NCBI GenBank assembly: GCA_007115705.1
Contig: QXEO01001821.1
Coordinates: forward strand, 186,001-250,000
Origin: Dactylis glomerata
Taxonomy: Eukaryota > Streptophyta > Magnoliopsida > Poales > Poaceae
Direction: 5' to 3'
DNA: 64,000 nucleotides
Shown: positions 46,069-58,700 of the stretch, piece after piece
Layout: every line of letters starts with the position of its first letter
Numbering within the stretch: the first letter of the stretch is position 1
Program-made: the position numbers and the translations under genes
The notes under the pieces: generated by a model
What the model was told of the DNA's origin: nothing
The model's input: only the letters and a program-made list of their open reading frames with translations
The model's database searches: none

Positions 46069-47503
46069 GCGTGTAGCTTTTCACCAGCAACAACGTGAAA
46101 CCTGCACACAACACAACCAAGAACTTTGCTCCCAACTTTGATGAGGATGTCAATCTCACTTGTTTGCTGTGAACAAAGGATTGAGCGTATCGAGTGGTAA
46201 AAGGATAATAGTATGCAAGTAAAGTAAACAGAGCGAGTAATAGTAAAACGGTAATGCAATGTAAAGGAAATTGGACTGGGGTCCACAGTTCACTAGTGGT
46301 GTCTCTCCATAAGATAAATAATAACATGCTGGGTAAACAAATTACAGTTGGGCAATTGATAGAGTAAAGATAACGTACATACATCACGAGGATCACTATG
46401 AGGTTCACTCTGGGCATTATGACAAAATGCATAGACCGTAATCCATCTGCATCTATGACTAAAAATCCACTCGCGAGGAATCATTCGAAGACCCCTTGAG
46501 TATTAAGTTGCAAACAAAAGATAATTGCATTAAGCAAAGTGCGTAATGTAAACAAAGCAAATGTCCTTGGACACAAGAATGTTGTTTTCTCCCTAGTGGC
46601 AACAGCACATCTACAACCTTAGAGGTTTCTGTCACTCCCCCAGATTAAATAGAGGCATGAACCCAACTATCGAGCATAAATACTCCCTCTTGGAGTTACT
46701 AGCATCTACTCGGCCAAGATAGCTACTAGAAACGGAAAGCATGCAAGATCATAAACAACATAGAGATAACATAAGATATATAATTCAGCACATCAACTTA
46801 ACATAGTACCAATACTCATCGGATCCCAACAAACACAACATGTATGATTACATAAAGATGATCTTGATCATGTAGGGCAGCTCACAAGATCTAAACATGA
46901 AGCACATGGTGGAGAAGACAACCATCTAGCTACTGCTATGGACCCGTAGTCCAAGATAGACTACTCACACATCACTCCGGAGGCGACCATGGTGGTGGAG
47001 AAGGCCTCCGGCAGGGTGCCGGGAAGAGCTCCTGGATCCTCCCGATCTCGCTTCGATGATGGCGGCGGCTTGCAGTATGTTTCAAGGAAAAGCGATCCGT
47101 CCCTTAGGGTTTTACCGTCGAGGGGACTTTATAGGCGAAAGGGCAGCGTCAGAAGTGGGACCAGGTGGTCTCAGCATGGGGTGGCGCGGCCAAGGGCTGG
47201 GCCGCGCCGCCCTATGGTGAGGCTGGCCCCTGGCCCCCCTCCGTCTAATCTTCGGTCTTCGCAAAGGTTCGGTAAAAATAGGAGGTTCGGCTTTTATTTC
47301 GTCCAATTCTGAGAATATTTCCTGCGTAACTTTTCTGAAACACAAAAACCGCAGAAAACAGGAAACTGGCACTGTGGCATCCTGTTAATAGGTTAGTTCC
47401 GAAAAATGCATAAAAACGCCACGAAGTGTAACAAAACACAAAGCAAATGGTGTATAAACAAGCTTGGAGCATAAAAAATTATAGATATGTTTGAGACGTA
47501 TAA
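46069..47503 (-). repeat. C2 5' LTR, outer part
   Basis: Read on the minus strand it begins TTATACGTCTCAAACATATC (C1: TGATACGTCTCC...) and runs to the junction with D at 46069. With 38559-38714 it makes up most of a ~1.65-kb LTR. Confidence 0.78.
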
Positions 47504-48419
47504 GTCTCCTGCATGTTCAGAACTTAAGATAGAGCCTGATCACGAAAAAGAGGAGGGTATGTCCATATTTTCTAGGATGCCCAAAATTACAATATTAGAT
47601 CAGTCTGATGTAACAATTTGTTGCAAATCCGTGGACTTCCGTGGTGCCTGCCACGTGAGTTAGATGAGGAAAAAAATATTTGGTATCCTCCTTATGTGCA
47701 ATGTCAGAATATGATCTTATGAAATCTTTTAGGCGGTTCAAATAGGTGCAGAGCCCACTATTAATTAGGGTTATAACCAAGAGTTATTTTAAATATTGTG
47801 TGTAAGAAAAGGAAGAGGTGCCTCTCATCTAGTAGCCACCACTAGGTGGAGTGACAAAACCCCCACTCTAGTCTCCATAAAAAGGAGAAGAAAACCAAGA
47901 GATAGAAGGAGAGGAAGATGTTTGAGATTAAGCACTGGATGCTGAACACAAAGTTGCGAAGTTAAGATCCACTAGCTTGTTTCCCTCAAGTTGTGGTTCC
48001 ACCATCTTTGGTGAGATTATTGCAATCCCTAGCTCTTTGTATCCCAAATCTTGTCATTTACATCTAAGATCTGTGTGTTTCTTGATATATGAGATCTTCT
48101 GTACTCTCTAGAGAAGAAATTTGTGTATCCCCAATAGATAATAGTGGAAGAAAATTGGGTGACTTTGGCTCGTGGTTTCCTCTCGAGTTGATGGGCTTTG
48201 TGATGACTTTATTTTGATGTTATTGTTGCACTTTGGAATGAGAGCTCCTAGTAATTCTCCTAGGTTTGGGTCAAACCTAGTTTTCCCCATATATGTTTGA
48301 GGCATATGCTTTCTTTTGAGACGAGCAACAATCTGTGGAGTTAGTGCATGAGTGGTTCTGAAGTTATACTTTGATTCCGCTAGGTATTTCCATATGACGT
48401 TTAAGTGTGCTAATTTCCA
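47504..48419. other. Intergenic sequence, no gene recognised
   Basis: Unrecognised single-copy-looking or decayed repeat DNA. 47820-48120 looks like a transcribed retroelement leader or LTR (AAGGAG-rich, then CTCTAGAG), possibly the start of the Copia remnant to the right, but I cannot define ends. Confidence 0.35.
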
Positions 48420-49440
48420 ACGGAGTGGCATCAAAGCTCATGGTTTGCTCGAAGGAACCACTATAAGTGGCAAGTTAAAATATCAATCTTCCAATTGCTT
48501 ATTATGGAGGCCCATGATGGAAGACATACTTTATTGCAAGGATTTATAGGAGCCAACTGTGAAAGAGAAGTTACCAACTAGTGTCACGCAAGAAGAATGG
48601 AGAGTATTGAACCGAAAGGCACTAGGTATGATTCAATTTTACATCAACGACAATAGATCAAGGTCCCTTTGAGAGTATTTGCAGAAAGTTTTGCATTTGA
48701 CTTGAGAGGACTCGACCAAAGACACCCCACCTCACTGACCTTGTTGAGAGAATGAATAGGACAATCACCTAGAGCGTCACATCTATGATCTCTCGTGCAA
48801 ATTATCTAATTCTTATGGGATGAAGCATTGAACCATGCTATATATGTACTAATCATGTTACCCTCTCAATTCCTTTTGCATGTGATATTCCTCAAATAGT
48901 TTGATTAGGGAAGGAAGGCTTATACAAGCAATTGAAGGTATTTGGGTCCAAAGCATTTGTGCATATCTCGATGGTTGGGAGATCCAAGCTTGATAGCAAG
49001 GAAAGACAATGCATCTATCTCATCAGTTCAAGTGATAAATTTGGATATATATATATATATATGGTGTGATCCAATCTAGAAGATCGTGAGAAAGCCGAGA
49101 TGTGGTTTTCATTGATGATGAAACAATACGATTGGTAAACACGAGAAGCTAAAGGCCGCCACATCTAAGGTTGACCTGGACCACTTAATCCTCCCCTAGG
49201 GCATTACAATCATGTGGGAGATGATAATGTTGAAGATAGTGATGATCCAACTGATGAAGGAAGTAAAATTTAGAGACATTAAAGGCATCTTGTGACGACG
49301 ACGATGAACTACATGATAATATACTTGATTCACCACCAATGCAGTACTTGAGGAGAAGTAAAATAGTTATAGTACCTTCTACTTCTATCAAGTATCCACC
49401 ACATCAATATGTACTTGTGGGGAGTGGATAGGGGAGCCAC
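48420..49440 (+). pseudogene. Decayed Copia retrotransposon fragment (gag and integrase)
   Basis: Translating pieces gives Copia gag-like MEDILYCKDL and EEWRVLNRKALGMI (48510-48650), integrase-like ERMNRTI...SYWDEALNHAIY (48740-48850), LKVFGSKAFVHI and SKLDSKERQCIY (48930-49020), and a linker RRSKIV...YPPHQYVL (49350-49415). RT and most of the rest are absent. Many stops and frameshifts indicate an old copy. Confidence 0.7.
49045..49062. repeat. (AT)9 microsatellite
   Basis: Nine AT units inside the Copia remnant. Confidence 0.9.
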
Positions 49441-49972
49441 CGAAGGTGTCTACTTGGTAGCCACGTTGACAACAAAATAACGGTGAGAACAGACAAACGG
49501 GGCCAACTATAGGTGATGTTAGAGAGATATTTGAGTTCAAGCATTTAAAAAAACCCTCTAAGCAATTGATCCCGTCAAGTTGCGGTATATATTATCAATT
49601 ATGCTCAACTCCGAGCCCCACCAGGATGTGGCAATGTAGTAAGCCCCTCACTCACTGCCTCTGAGCAACCAACAAGCTTCGCCTAATTGTGTCGCTGATA
49701 ATCAAAACGGTCTCAGAAATTGAAACAACTCTCCCCATTCCACAATTCTTGATGTAGCTATCTATTAAATTAGAAAAATTTAAACTACAATCCATCAAGA
49801 ATTGTGGAACGCAGAGAGTAGCTAGCTAATGCACATAGTCACACAGACGGAACAAAATTTTCTATTTGGATAACTAACAATTTGCTAAATCCATAGGTTC
49901 CCATCGACCGATTGGTACTATAGGAGAGATGTCTATTGATTGTCGCGGAAGAGCCAGCGACATAAAGTCTAA
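49441..49972. other. Intergenic sequence with a 17-bp perfect hairpin
   Basis: No gene. Arms 49738-49754 and 49793-49809 are exact reverse complements separated by 38 bases. Confidence 0.6.
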
Positions 49973-51246
49973 GAGCATCTTCACTGGCGCCCCTAAATTT
50001 GTAGCCAACATGACGCCGGTTGGGCCATTTTAGGAGCGTCGGCAGGCCCTCCCTCTAAATTGGGGCCGGGCTCCCACACCGGCGCCCCCAAAACGTCGGC
50101 CCCATTTTTTTTTTTTGAATTCATAGAAATGCTAAATTTGACATGATATTGCATTTGAAGTCTCAAATACGAAATTCAATATATTACATGCCAAATTTAA
50201 GTTCATACATTGGTGCCACTCCGGACCACCAAATCACCGCAAACGAACTACCAAAAAGGAACTACGGAGGCTCGTAGAGTGCTCAAATGGACGCCGGCAC
50301 CGCCACCTCCACCCCCACCTCTGGCGGCACCACCGGCGGCTCCTCCACCTCTGGCTGCACAATCGACTGCTCGTGGGCACCCATCAACTCCTTGCCAATC
50401 CGATCACAGGACATCATGTACCATGACTTGGTCAATGGATCCATGCCCTCCAATGGCATCGACAAGATTTTGGTTTCCTCCACCATCTTTGTCAAATCAA
50501 AGCTCTTTGCGTCATTCTTGGCCTTGATCAAAGTAGCTTTGGCTTCTAACTTGGCAGCTTGGACCCTCTCCCTCCCAAGCGCCAACTTCTCTCTTTGAGC
50601 TTCTTTGATTCCTTCCACCTTGCAACGGACCTATCCTATAGCTCCTTAGTGTTCGCGTTCATGGAATCTACAAACAAATTGACAGACACATCAAAGCCGG
50701 CGCCAGATGAGCCATCATTCCTCTCCGCATTGGCCTTCTTGGTCCCGGTTGGGCGTCCAGCCATGGTCGGCGCCGCGGGAAGTGGCCCCTCTTCACTGGC
50801 CTTGCCATCATTGAGTGTGATTCAAACTCGATACCACTTCTTGCAACCCTCAAGTTTTTTGGAAACAATGCATCATGGGGCTAGGAGGCGGTGCACAGGG
50901 AGAGGGAGGCGAGGCGGCGGCGTGAGGCGTGCTCTGTGCATGAACCGGCGGGGCGGCGGGAAATGTGCGGTAGGTGGGGGGATTTGGGGGAAATATGGGG
51001 GAAAAGCGGCGGGAAGAGCCCAGGGTCGCTGGCAAGCGGGCCCTGAACGTCGGATTGGAGCTGCCGCGAGCTGCCGGCGTCCCCGATAGGATCTTACCGC
51101 GCAGGGACCCGCATGGGACCGCCGGCTTATTTATTGGGCTCGCACCCGCGCCAGAAGGCTTTTGGGGCCATAGGTGTGGTCGCGTTTTTTAGCCCCGATC
51201 TCAAAAAACATGCCGGCGACGTTTTGTGGCGCCGGTGGAGATGCTC
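49973..51246 (-). mobile_element. P2: Harbinger-type DNA transposon
   Basis: Terminal inverted repeats of about 20 bp (GAGCATCTTCACTGGCGCC / complement with two mismatches) and TSD TAA (49970-49972 and 51247-51249). 1,274 bp. Contains a decayed ORF1, no transposase. It lies about 460 bp beyond the 3' end of SPL7 coding. Confidence 0.82.
50283..50763 (-). pseudogene. P2 ORF1-like (Myb/SANT-type partner protein) remnant
   Basis: Starts MAGRPTGTKKANAERN at 50763, a motif typical of the C-terminal part of PIF/Harbinger ORF1 proteins, which help transposase bind DNA. A TAG near 50642 and a frameshift follow, then 50618-50283 is open: a Lys/Glu-rich helix and EETKILSMPLEGMDPLTKSW. The N-terminal SANT domain is missing. 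Confidence 0.6.
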
Positions 51247-51708
51247 TAAGGTTGCGTTAATATAAGTTTGTTGTAGGCCTTGTGTGTCACGACCATAAAA
51301 AGCCCACAGGCCAGAGCGGCATAAAAACGTCTCGACCGCAGTTTGTGCGAAGGATTTGTGTGCATTGCGACCTCCATTCAGTTTTTCTTGAAGAGACTAA
51401 AAAAAAGGCAGAATTTCCTCGCGCTCTCGATCTCATCTGAGAAGATACAAAACCGACGCATGCAATGATCTCAAATTAAGAAAATCCTTTATTCATCAGA
51501 ATTTACATTGGGAATATGCAGCACCAGCTGCCACAAGACAAACACGATACAACAACCAAAGCTTCAGCTACGCCCACGCTACACGCACATGCACCGTGTA
51601 GCCAACCCAACACCTAAGGCGCGGCAACCTGCCGCTCCCGACATGCTCTCCTGCAGCGCACGCGCGGCCCAGCCGGTCCGTGCAACACCCGTGCGTGCGT
51701 GCCGCCGC

Positions 51709-54700
51709 TTAGACGACGTGGGCGCCCTGCAGGGGCGTCCACAAGCCCGACCCACGGCCCGCGTCGCCGTCCTCAGTAGGCCTGTCCGGCAGCATGGGCC
51801 GGAACGGCGCGCCGGCAGTGGCCGGCGCCTGCATGAGGTCGAGCGTCACGTGCCCCGCCGGAGGAGGAGGTCCTCCGTGGTCGCGGCTGACGGCGCCGTT
51901 GCCGACCACCCCGTGCACCTGCTGATGCGCCGCTTGGTGCCAGCCGCCGGGCATCATCTCTGCCGCGGGGACGGCCGGCCGGACAGCGCCCGAGCGCTCG
52001 GGAAAGAAGTGGCACGCCAGGAGGGCCGCGCGGTTCTCGGCGATGAGCTCGTCCAGCGCGGCGCTGCTGGAGTGGGCGGAGAACACGTCGCCGGGGGTCG
52101 TCGGAATCAGCCAGGGGGCGGCTCTGGTCGATGATGACAGAAGAGAGAGAGCACCAGCCGGGGACGTCGTCAGCGCGCCGTACGGCGCGAAACCGTGCAG
52201 CAACGACGCCACTCCTGCATCAAGTGAAGCTACCGCAGTGTTAGCTGCATGCCAACTGTAGTATATACACCAATTGACAGACTCATAGCTAGGTGTTTGC
52301 AGATCAGGCTAAAATCGACACTCATGTGTAGTAACGTTTAAGCTGCAATCGCGAAGAATTTCAGCATGTTTCTTCTCGTCATTTGCGCTGGAAACCTGGA
52401 CGTTAGCTACAATGCAGGTTGGTCAGCAACCACCAACCAGTAGACGGTATATATTGTAGCTTCTCGAGAAACAAATACACTAAAATCCTATGCAGCAGAA
52501 GTAGATACAAAGCAGAAATAACTGGAAATTCAATTCGGCTCCCACATATGAACCCATTGTTTGAAAACATATTTCATCAAAAAAATCAGAAAAGGTATTT
52601 GGGGATATACATCATTCTATGTCCACACACAAGTATTGGGGAACAATGAACAATTTTGTGTCCCGGGTAAAAAAATATTTTTCTCGATAATTTATGTGCG
52701 GGCATAGAATATCTGGATGTACACGCAAAAATTTATGTCAATTTTTTTTGATATATTGAAAAAAATTTACTCAATTTTCTTAATAGGTTCATATGTACTC
52801 GAGGCCAAAAACACCACCTCATAGAATAACTAGTTATATAGAGCGTTGGTGCATTTGGGGTCATTAATTTCTCTGGGAACAAATATTCGCCTATTTTGGC
52901 AGTGGATATTCGTTCTTGATACTAGATACGTCTAGGTTGTGACACAATCTATTGATTTTATTTCAAATGGGTCAACTTACAGATAAGGAAAATCAATATA
53001 ACTGGTTAATTCCGAGCAACTTCGAAGTCCACATGCACCACTGCATTTACAAAATGTAAAAAATAGACTAAAATAATATTTGTTGACATGATGCATGTAT
53101 GTTGTCCAAGTGATATAGAGGTACCATATTGGAAACCCCAGTTAGAAAAATAACATATACAAAAAAGGCAATCAAACATTAGTGTAAGTCTAGAATTGCA
53201 GTCATGTGAACTTTCAAAATATCACTATTTTCATATCCCCATCGACACAAAACCCTAGAATGCCACTGCTAAAACTAAAAGGATATCTTTTGAAAGTTGT
53301 GCACATTTTCACTTTAGACTAGTACTAGCGGTATGTACTCCTCCTATCCTTAAAAGAGTGTACTTCAAGCTTTCATGAGAGTCAAACTATTTCAAACTTT
53401 GATCGACCTTATGCAAAAATATAATAATACTTATGAAACCAAATAGTGAATGGTAAAATCATATTTCATCACGGGCCTAATGATATTAATTTTGTGGCAT
53501 AAATGTTGGTGCCCTTTCCGTTAAACATCGTCAAACTAGAAAAAATCCAGCTCCTCTAAAAAAATAAACTTTCCAAATAAATAAAAATGCACTCTTTCGT
53601 GGATGGGATATGTTTAAATATTTGTGCGACCATGTCATTCTGGATATGGTGGTCTGTGTACTTTCTCTAGGCCATATACTTCAACATGAAGTGCCCTTAA
53701 TTTTTTTTTTTTAGTTTTAGTGCCCTTAATTATCAACTACTCCCTTCGTTCCACAATGTAATCCTTTTTGTAAGCTAATAACTTGCAAAAAAAGCTTATA
53801 TTGTAGAGCAGATGAAGTATCATTCTAGCACAACGCACGAATAGTATACACTACTTTCTCCGTCCTAAATTATCCTGCATTCTAGGTTCAGTCAAAGTCA
53901 AACTTTGTAACTTTGACTAAGTGTACAAGAAAAATATAAACATTTACACTATAAAATGGATATCATTAGAATCATCTTAAGAAATACTTATATATTATAT
54001 GTATTTGATATTATAAAACTTTATAGTTTTAGCAATGTGCTTAGTCAAACTTTATCTAGTTTAACTTTGACTAAACCTAGAATGCAGGGTAAAAAGGACA
54101 GAGATAGTATATCACCAACCGTAAATTTGTACTTCCTCCGATCTATATTACTCTTCGCTAATACGGATGTATCTACCACTGAAATGCAGTGGCGGATCTA
54201 GAACAAAATCGACGGGGGTGCCAAGCTTGAAAAACTCCCTATTGGGCTCTGATTTGAGCAAGAATTAATCCAGAAAAACTACAAGCTAAAAGAGTTTTTA
54301 TACTTTTGGAGGGGGTGCCATGGCACCTATGGCACTCCCCACTAGATCCGCCACTGCTGAAATGTGTCTAGATACATCTATATTAGCAAAGAATATTATG
54401 GATCGAAGGGAGTAGCATTTCTCTTCAATAACTACACACTGCCAATACGTTACTGAAAGCTAAAATTTTGTCTGGGCACATTTGGGCACCAACCTAACAT
54501 GCCCTTTGGACTCTCTCTATGCCATATATCCAACATGTAGTGCCCTTAATTATCTACCATTCTAGCACAACACACAAATAGTATACACTGTATCACTAAA
54601 CCGTATATTCGTAGCATTTCTTCAATAACTACGCACTGTTCGTACGTTACTGAACGCCAATAGTAACTTGCTGTGCCGGTTGCCTCATGTCTGCATCACA

Positions 54701-55715
54701 ACCACACTGTCGTACGTGTACTGAGACGCTCCTGCACGTACGTGATGATATGCACGGTCGCCCTGTCCACTGCCAAAGCTAGCTAGCGCAGTACTCCGGC
54801 CTATCCAAATGGGCATGGCACATAAATGCACACATTAAATTGAGTGCTCCGTCTCACGTATCACGATAACTTTTTCGTGTCCCTACTCACCCCTGCAGAG
54901 ATCTCTCCTTGTTTCCCGGCATCAAACCACCCACCCCGCCCTCCTTGCTTATCCCTGCTGCTGTACTCGCTATGTCTAATTACGCGCCGACACCGTCACG
55001 TCGAGACCAGACTTTACTTGTAGTTGAACATCACTGATAACAAAACTGGGGAGCGGTGTGTGGCATGGCTTACCGTGTGCGTGCGCGGAGCCCCTGGCCA
55101 TGGCGTCGCTGGCGTTGCTCTTCCGCCGCCGCTCGTTGTGGCCGGCGAGCCGCCGCCTGCAGCTCCGCTTCGCCTCGTCGAACTCCGACATCGCGTGGAA
55201 CCTACACACCCGACGACGGTCAGACACTGCCACATGAGAGTTTGCGCGTACTCCGTACGTACGTAGATGAAGGCTGAAGTTGTGGAGATTTCACGCACGT
55301 ACCGGCTGCACTGCTGGCAGAAGCGCTGCTCGGCGCCGTGCACGACGACCCGGGGCGCCTTGGCGTGCGCCTCGCAGACCTTGTGCCTCCGGTGGTACTC
55401 CTTGGCCCCCGCCAGCGCCAAGTGGCACCCCTCCACCTGGCACCTCGGCACGGCCGCCGTCGCCGCCGCCTTGTCCTTCCTCCTGCCCTCCGCCGAACCA
55501 CGCCCCCCGCCGCCGCTCCCGTCCGCCTGAGCCACCTGCCCGCCTCCGCCGGCGAGGCAGCACGGGCGCTTCCCCAGCTCGAGGCTCGCGAGCTCCTGCT
55601 GCCGCTGCAGGCTAGGCAGGAAATGGTGGTGCGGGTAGGCCGAGGAGGTGGCCGGCGCCCACTGCATCCCGAGGTCCCAGCTAGCTCTCTGCCCAGCGCC
55701 GCCGTCTCCTTCCAT
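51709..55715 (-). CDS. SPL7: SQUAMOSA promoter-binding-like transcription factor 7
   Basis: Three exons: 55715-55303, 55201-55074, 52214-51709 (413, 128 and 506 nt; 348 residues). All introns are GT-AG. The SBP domain covers about residues 92-169: first zinc site CQVEGC...HKVCEAH, second CQQCSRFH...KRSC, and a basic nuclear signal KRSCRRRLAGHNERRRK. Intron 1 splits the second zinc site at Arg138, as in other SPL genes. Exon 3 holds ALSLLSS (miR156 target), ELIAENRAALL and the end QGAHVV, matching rice OsSPL7 as I remember it (about 360 residues). SPL proteins bind GTAC-core sites and control phase change, tillering and panicle traits. An upstream in-frame TTG is not a likely start. Intron 2 is 2.86 kb and full of MITEs. 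Confidence 0.93.
52135..52154 (-). promoter_or_regulatory. miR156 target site in SPL7 exon 3
   Basis: On the minus strand the sequence is GTGCTCTCTCTCTTCTGTCA, the conserved SPL target that pairs with miR156/157 with one internal mismatch. It codes for ALSLLSS. Known effect: mRNA cleavage or translational block in juvenile tissue. Confidence 0.92.
52215..53658 (-). other. SPL7 intron 2, proximal part
   Basis: AT-rich, no gene. An old Stowaway-like MITE may span about 53337-53608 (TACTCCTCCTATCC at one side, GGATGGGATA at the other), too diverged to be sure. Confidence 0.5.
53740..53817. mobile_element. Short Stowaway-type MITE
   Basis: CTCCCTTCGTTCC start and GCAGATGAAG end, TA on both sides (53738-53739, 53818-53819). 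78 bp. The empty site is seen at about 54556. Confidence 0.65.
53854..54107. mobile_element. Stowaway MITE (Tc1/mariner)
   Basis: 254 bp, CTTTCTCCGTCC...GGACAGAGATAG, flanked by TA (53852-53853, 54108-54109). Its long inverted arms include CATTCTAGGTT / AACCTAGAATG-like segments. The empty site in unit 2 reads TATACACTGTATCAC. Confidence 0.8.
54132..54412. mobile_element. Stowaway MITE carrying a nested hAT MITE
   Basis: CTTCCTCCGATC...GATCGAAGGGAG, flanked by TA (54130-54131, 54413-54414). The arms ATACGGATGTATCTA / TAGATACATCTATAT pair. Without the hAT insert it is about 103 bp. Empty site: TTCGTAGCATTTC in unit 2. Confidence 0.8.
54187..54356. mobile_element. hAT-type MITE
   Basis: 170 bp, TIRs CAGTGGCGGATCTAG and CTAGATCCGCCACTG (perfect 15 bp). 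8-bp TSD CTGAAATG at 54179-54186 and 54357-54364, the hAT hallmark. Confidence 0.88.
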
Positions 55716-58700
55716 GCAAGCAGCAGCAGGCAGCGCGCGGCGGCGGAAATCGTTGTGGTAAGTGGAAAATGGCGGCGGGGCTTGCTGCTCCTGCTGCAAG
55801 TACAGCTAGCGGTATGGTATCCTACTGGCGCTGGCACGCACATATAAAAAGCTCCTCCCGAGCTCGGCGAAGCGAGCTCCCCGGGGAGGAGCAGCCCACT
55901 ATGCGCTGCTGACTTGTATGGGAGGCACTGACGGCAGTCGGCAGAGCCGTACTGACAAGTGGGATCAGTCCTGTCGTACAGTACGTCAGAGGCAGCTGGC
56001 AGGACAACAGTGGCCAGTTGTACGGCCCCACTGCCTGCGCTGGCTCGTGACATGCGGGCCCGGAGGCACATGGACGGGCGTCATTGAGAGGTTCAATCCT
56101 GACATGACTGCCACCACCGCATCGAAAGCCGCGCCGCGAGACAACACGCACTGCTCCCCCCCTCATATCCCAGTAAACCACATACTACCTCCTTGCGGTC
56201 ATTTTATTCGCTGAAAAGTGGGGCCAGGCTATTATCAGCCCCCTGTAGGCCCACCAGTCGGTGTCAACAGCTGCAGCTCGGCGCTGTCAAGGGGAGCGTG
56301 CACTCGGCCACTTGCGCAAAGATGCCATATCCGGAACTGCACGCCACCGCAGATCTCCCACGCAACGCGCACCAAGTCCGCAACCCACCATTCCACTGCG
56401 CCGTGGGACCAGCAAAGCCGTGCCCCACCTGTCATGCTGACAATAAACGTCAGACCGCTGTAGACGAGCAGTGAAGAAAAGAAAAGCCTGCGCGCTGCGC
56501 AGCGTAGCGGGGGCGCGTACAGGCAGGCGCGCAGCGTGGCGGGCAGATCTGACGTGGACCCCGCCGGGCAGGCGGTACACGTCGCGTGGTCCGGCCCGCC
56601 AGCGTCCGTCGGCATGGGCGCTCGAGGCTGGATTGGCTGGGGAACGGGGGGTATGTCTCGGCTTTGGGGGAAAGGATAGCGTCGTGCTGGGCGATGGGGG
56701 TGCGGCGCACGGTACGGGTACGCCTAGTTTGGCCTGAGATGCTGTACGTCCATGGTCGACCGGCCTCGTGTAACTGTACGACCACTCTGTACTGGCGCTG
56801 CCATGTGTCCGGCGCCTTGCGTTTTATTTCGGTTGGATCTACCGCGGGTCGCCTCGCAAGGAGCTGCTACGGTGGTCGCAGCGTCACGTCTATTCGAGGC
56901 TGATGATATACTATGCCAAAAAAAATAGGTCCAAGTGCACTCAAAAAATTATAACCAGCCTAATGTATTGACTATGAAGCGGACGAAGCGGGACGGATAG
57001 GGTGCTGTTTGCATCCTACCCGCGTATACCCAAACCTTGCGGGTGCCATCCCTTACCGAGTGCAATGATTTTGGACGGTGTAATGCATATGTGCAAAGCC
57101 AACAAGATAAGTGCACATGAGGCATGCGTTTATTTGCCATAGTGTGGGTTCATCCAGTCCGTTCGAGTGGAAAAGGTGTTGCTTAATTGAAAACACTATA
57201 TTCACCATGGCCCATTGTCATATGAAAGGACCGTGAATCTTAGTATAGACCGGATGTTAGGCGTCGTGTGAAATAAACAATCCAAATATTTTATACTAAT
57301 AATCATTGCGGTAGTTTAATGTTTTTTTTACATCTGTATCTTGCCAAAACACAAAGGTTTTGGGCTCATGTATCATTTTCTCGTAAGATAACGTCATGTA
57401 AACTCATATATCAACGAAAATGTGATCTGATATCATTTATTGATATGAACAATTTCAATTATGTATTCACAACCAACCTGCTATAAAAAAACAACAATTT
57501 CGTCTATAGGAAACTGAAGACAATGGTACCAGAAGGGTTGAGAGAGACCACCTTTGATTCTTGAGCGATGTAGCGTATGATGTGGTGGATGATGCTTCCA
57601 TTGCACTAGTCGATGACCAAGAAGCGTAAAATACTCTCGAGTAGTTCAAGTTTGACTCTTTTGTTACAGTTGTGAAGAGGAAGTCTTGAGAAATAAAGAG
57701 AAACAGAGGGCGTGTGGGAATTGAAGGGGTCAAAAGTTTTCAATGGAAAGGAGAAATAGAGGTGTTGGATCAGTTCGTGTGGCTTGCTTGGTGAGTTATA
57801 AGTTGCTTTAGAGTATTGTGGGCTCGTGGCCCCCACAATTCGCTTGTGTCGAACATGCTTAAACATAACCCTAATATGATGCACTGCTTTCTCTTTACAG
57901 CATTCACATGGTTTGTTTATGGTTTTGCTGGTTCTAGGTTGACCGAGAATTTAGTTAGAGCTAGGTCAATTTGTGCACCTCCACACGGGGTTGCAATTGA
58001 AGCCAAATTTCTCAAGTTGCGCTTAAAAACTGGATAATACCCTCTAACTGGGTTAACTTATTAGTTCTTGGTCAATAAGGAATTAGTCGTGGCCTAGTTT
58101 TTAAGACAGGGGTATGTCCAAAAGGACATAAACACCGATATGACACCATTCATTTTGAATTACAAGAAGTTCAGGCATTTTCTAAATAGCATGTATATAG
58201 ACATGTTATGGTGTGTCTATCCACTCATTGTGTAGTCCACACTGAAATATTTAAAACATATAGTAGATGTTTTAGAAAAATGGGACCCTAGCAAGATACA
58301 AAATTGGCCACAAGTTTTTTTATTTTTTGCACAAAGGAAATCGAAAGTGAAAACAAAATGCAGTTGAGCCCCTATGACCTAGGCGAGCGCACCGGAGTCG
58401 GCAAGACAACTTTCTGGCCACATGAACAACATCGCAAGTCCACCACCATCACGAACATGCATCCAAATGCTAGTGCGACGTAACCTACAACTTGGGAAGC
58501 GCAAGCTCCGACTTCTATCGTGAAGTCCCACAAAGAAGCCATAGGTAGAAAGAATCTCCAACGCCACTGATTTGGTGGATCTCCATGCGTTAGATTCATA
58601 GAACTAGCCTCTATCATGGGCAATTGCCGCCATCCATACCACCAAATGACCAAAATTGAAGCACCATGGAACTAGCCAAAATTTGGGGTTCTTGTAGAGG

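Larger units (their letters stand above)
13009..47503 (-). mobile_element. C2: Athila-like gag-pro element, split by A, P1 and D
   Basis: Minus-strand parts in order: 5' LTR 47503-46069 plus 38714-38559, PBS 38547-38531, gag 38387-37273 and 35443-35156, protease 16408-15742, noncoding 15741-13009. The 3' LTR is missing. The A insertion is proved by TSD CCCAT and P1 by TSD TTA. D lies in the 5' LTR, and its 3' end is truncated. No RT or integrase is seen, so C2 is non-autonomous. Confidence 0.8.
53659..54659. repeat. Tandem duplication in SPL7 intron 2, left copy filled with MITEs
   Basis: Unit 1 (53659-54460) and unit 2 (54509-54659) share about 150 bp: CTCTCTATGCCATATA, AGTGCCCTTAAT, ATTCTAGCACAAC, TTCAATAACTAC, TACGTTACTGAA. 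Unit 1 is longer because of three Stowaway-type MITEs. Unit 2 has none. Confidence 0.8.

Noticed and set aside
51508..52134. 208-codon plus-strand frame
   Set aside because: It is the mirror of SPL7 exon 3, whose protein matches the SPL7 family end and carries the miR156 site.
55822..56181. Open frames upstream of SPL7 on both strands
   Set aside because: GC-rich promoter DNA with overlapping open frames in several registers; no homology or splice logic.
57467..58653. Minus-strand ORFs of 88-93 codons
   Set aside because: No recognisable domain, no support from start context or splicing, and the region is AT-rich with random stops.
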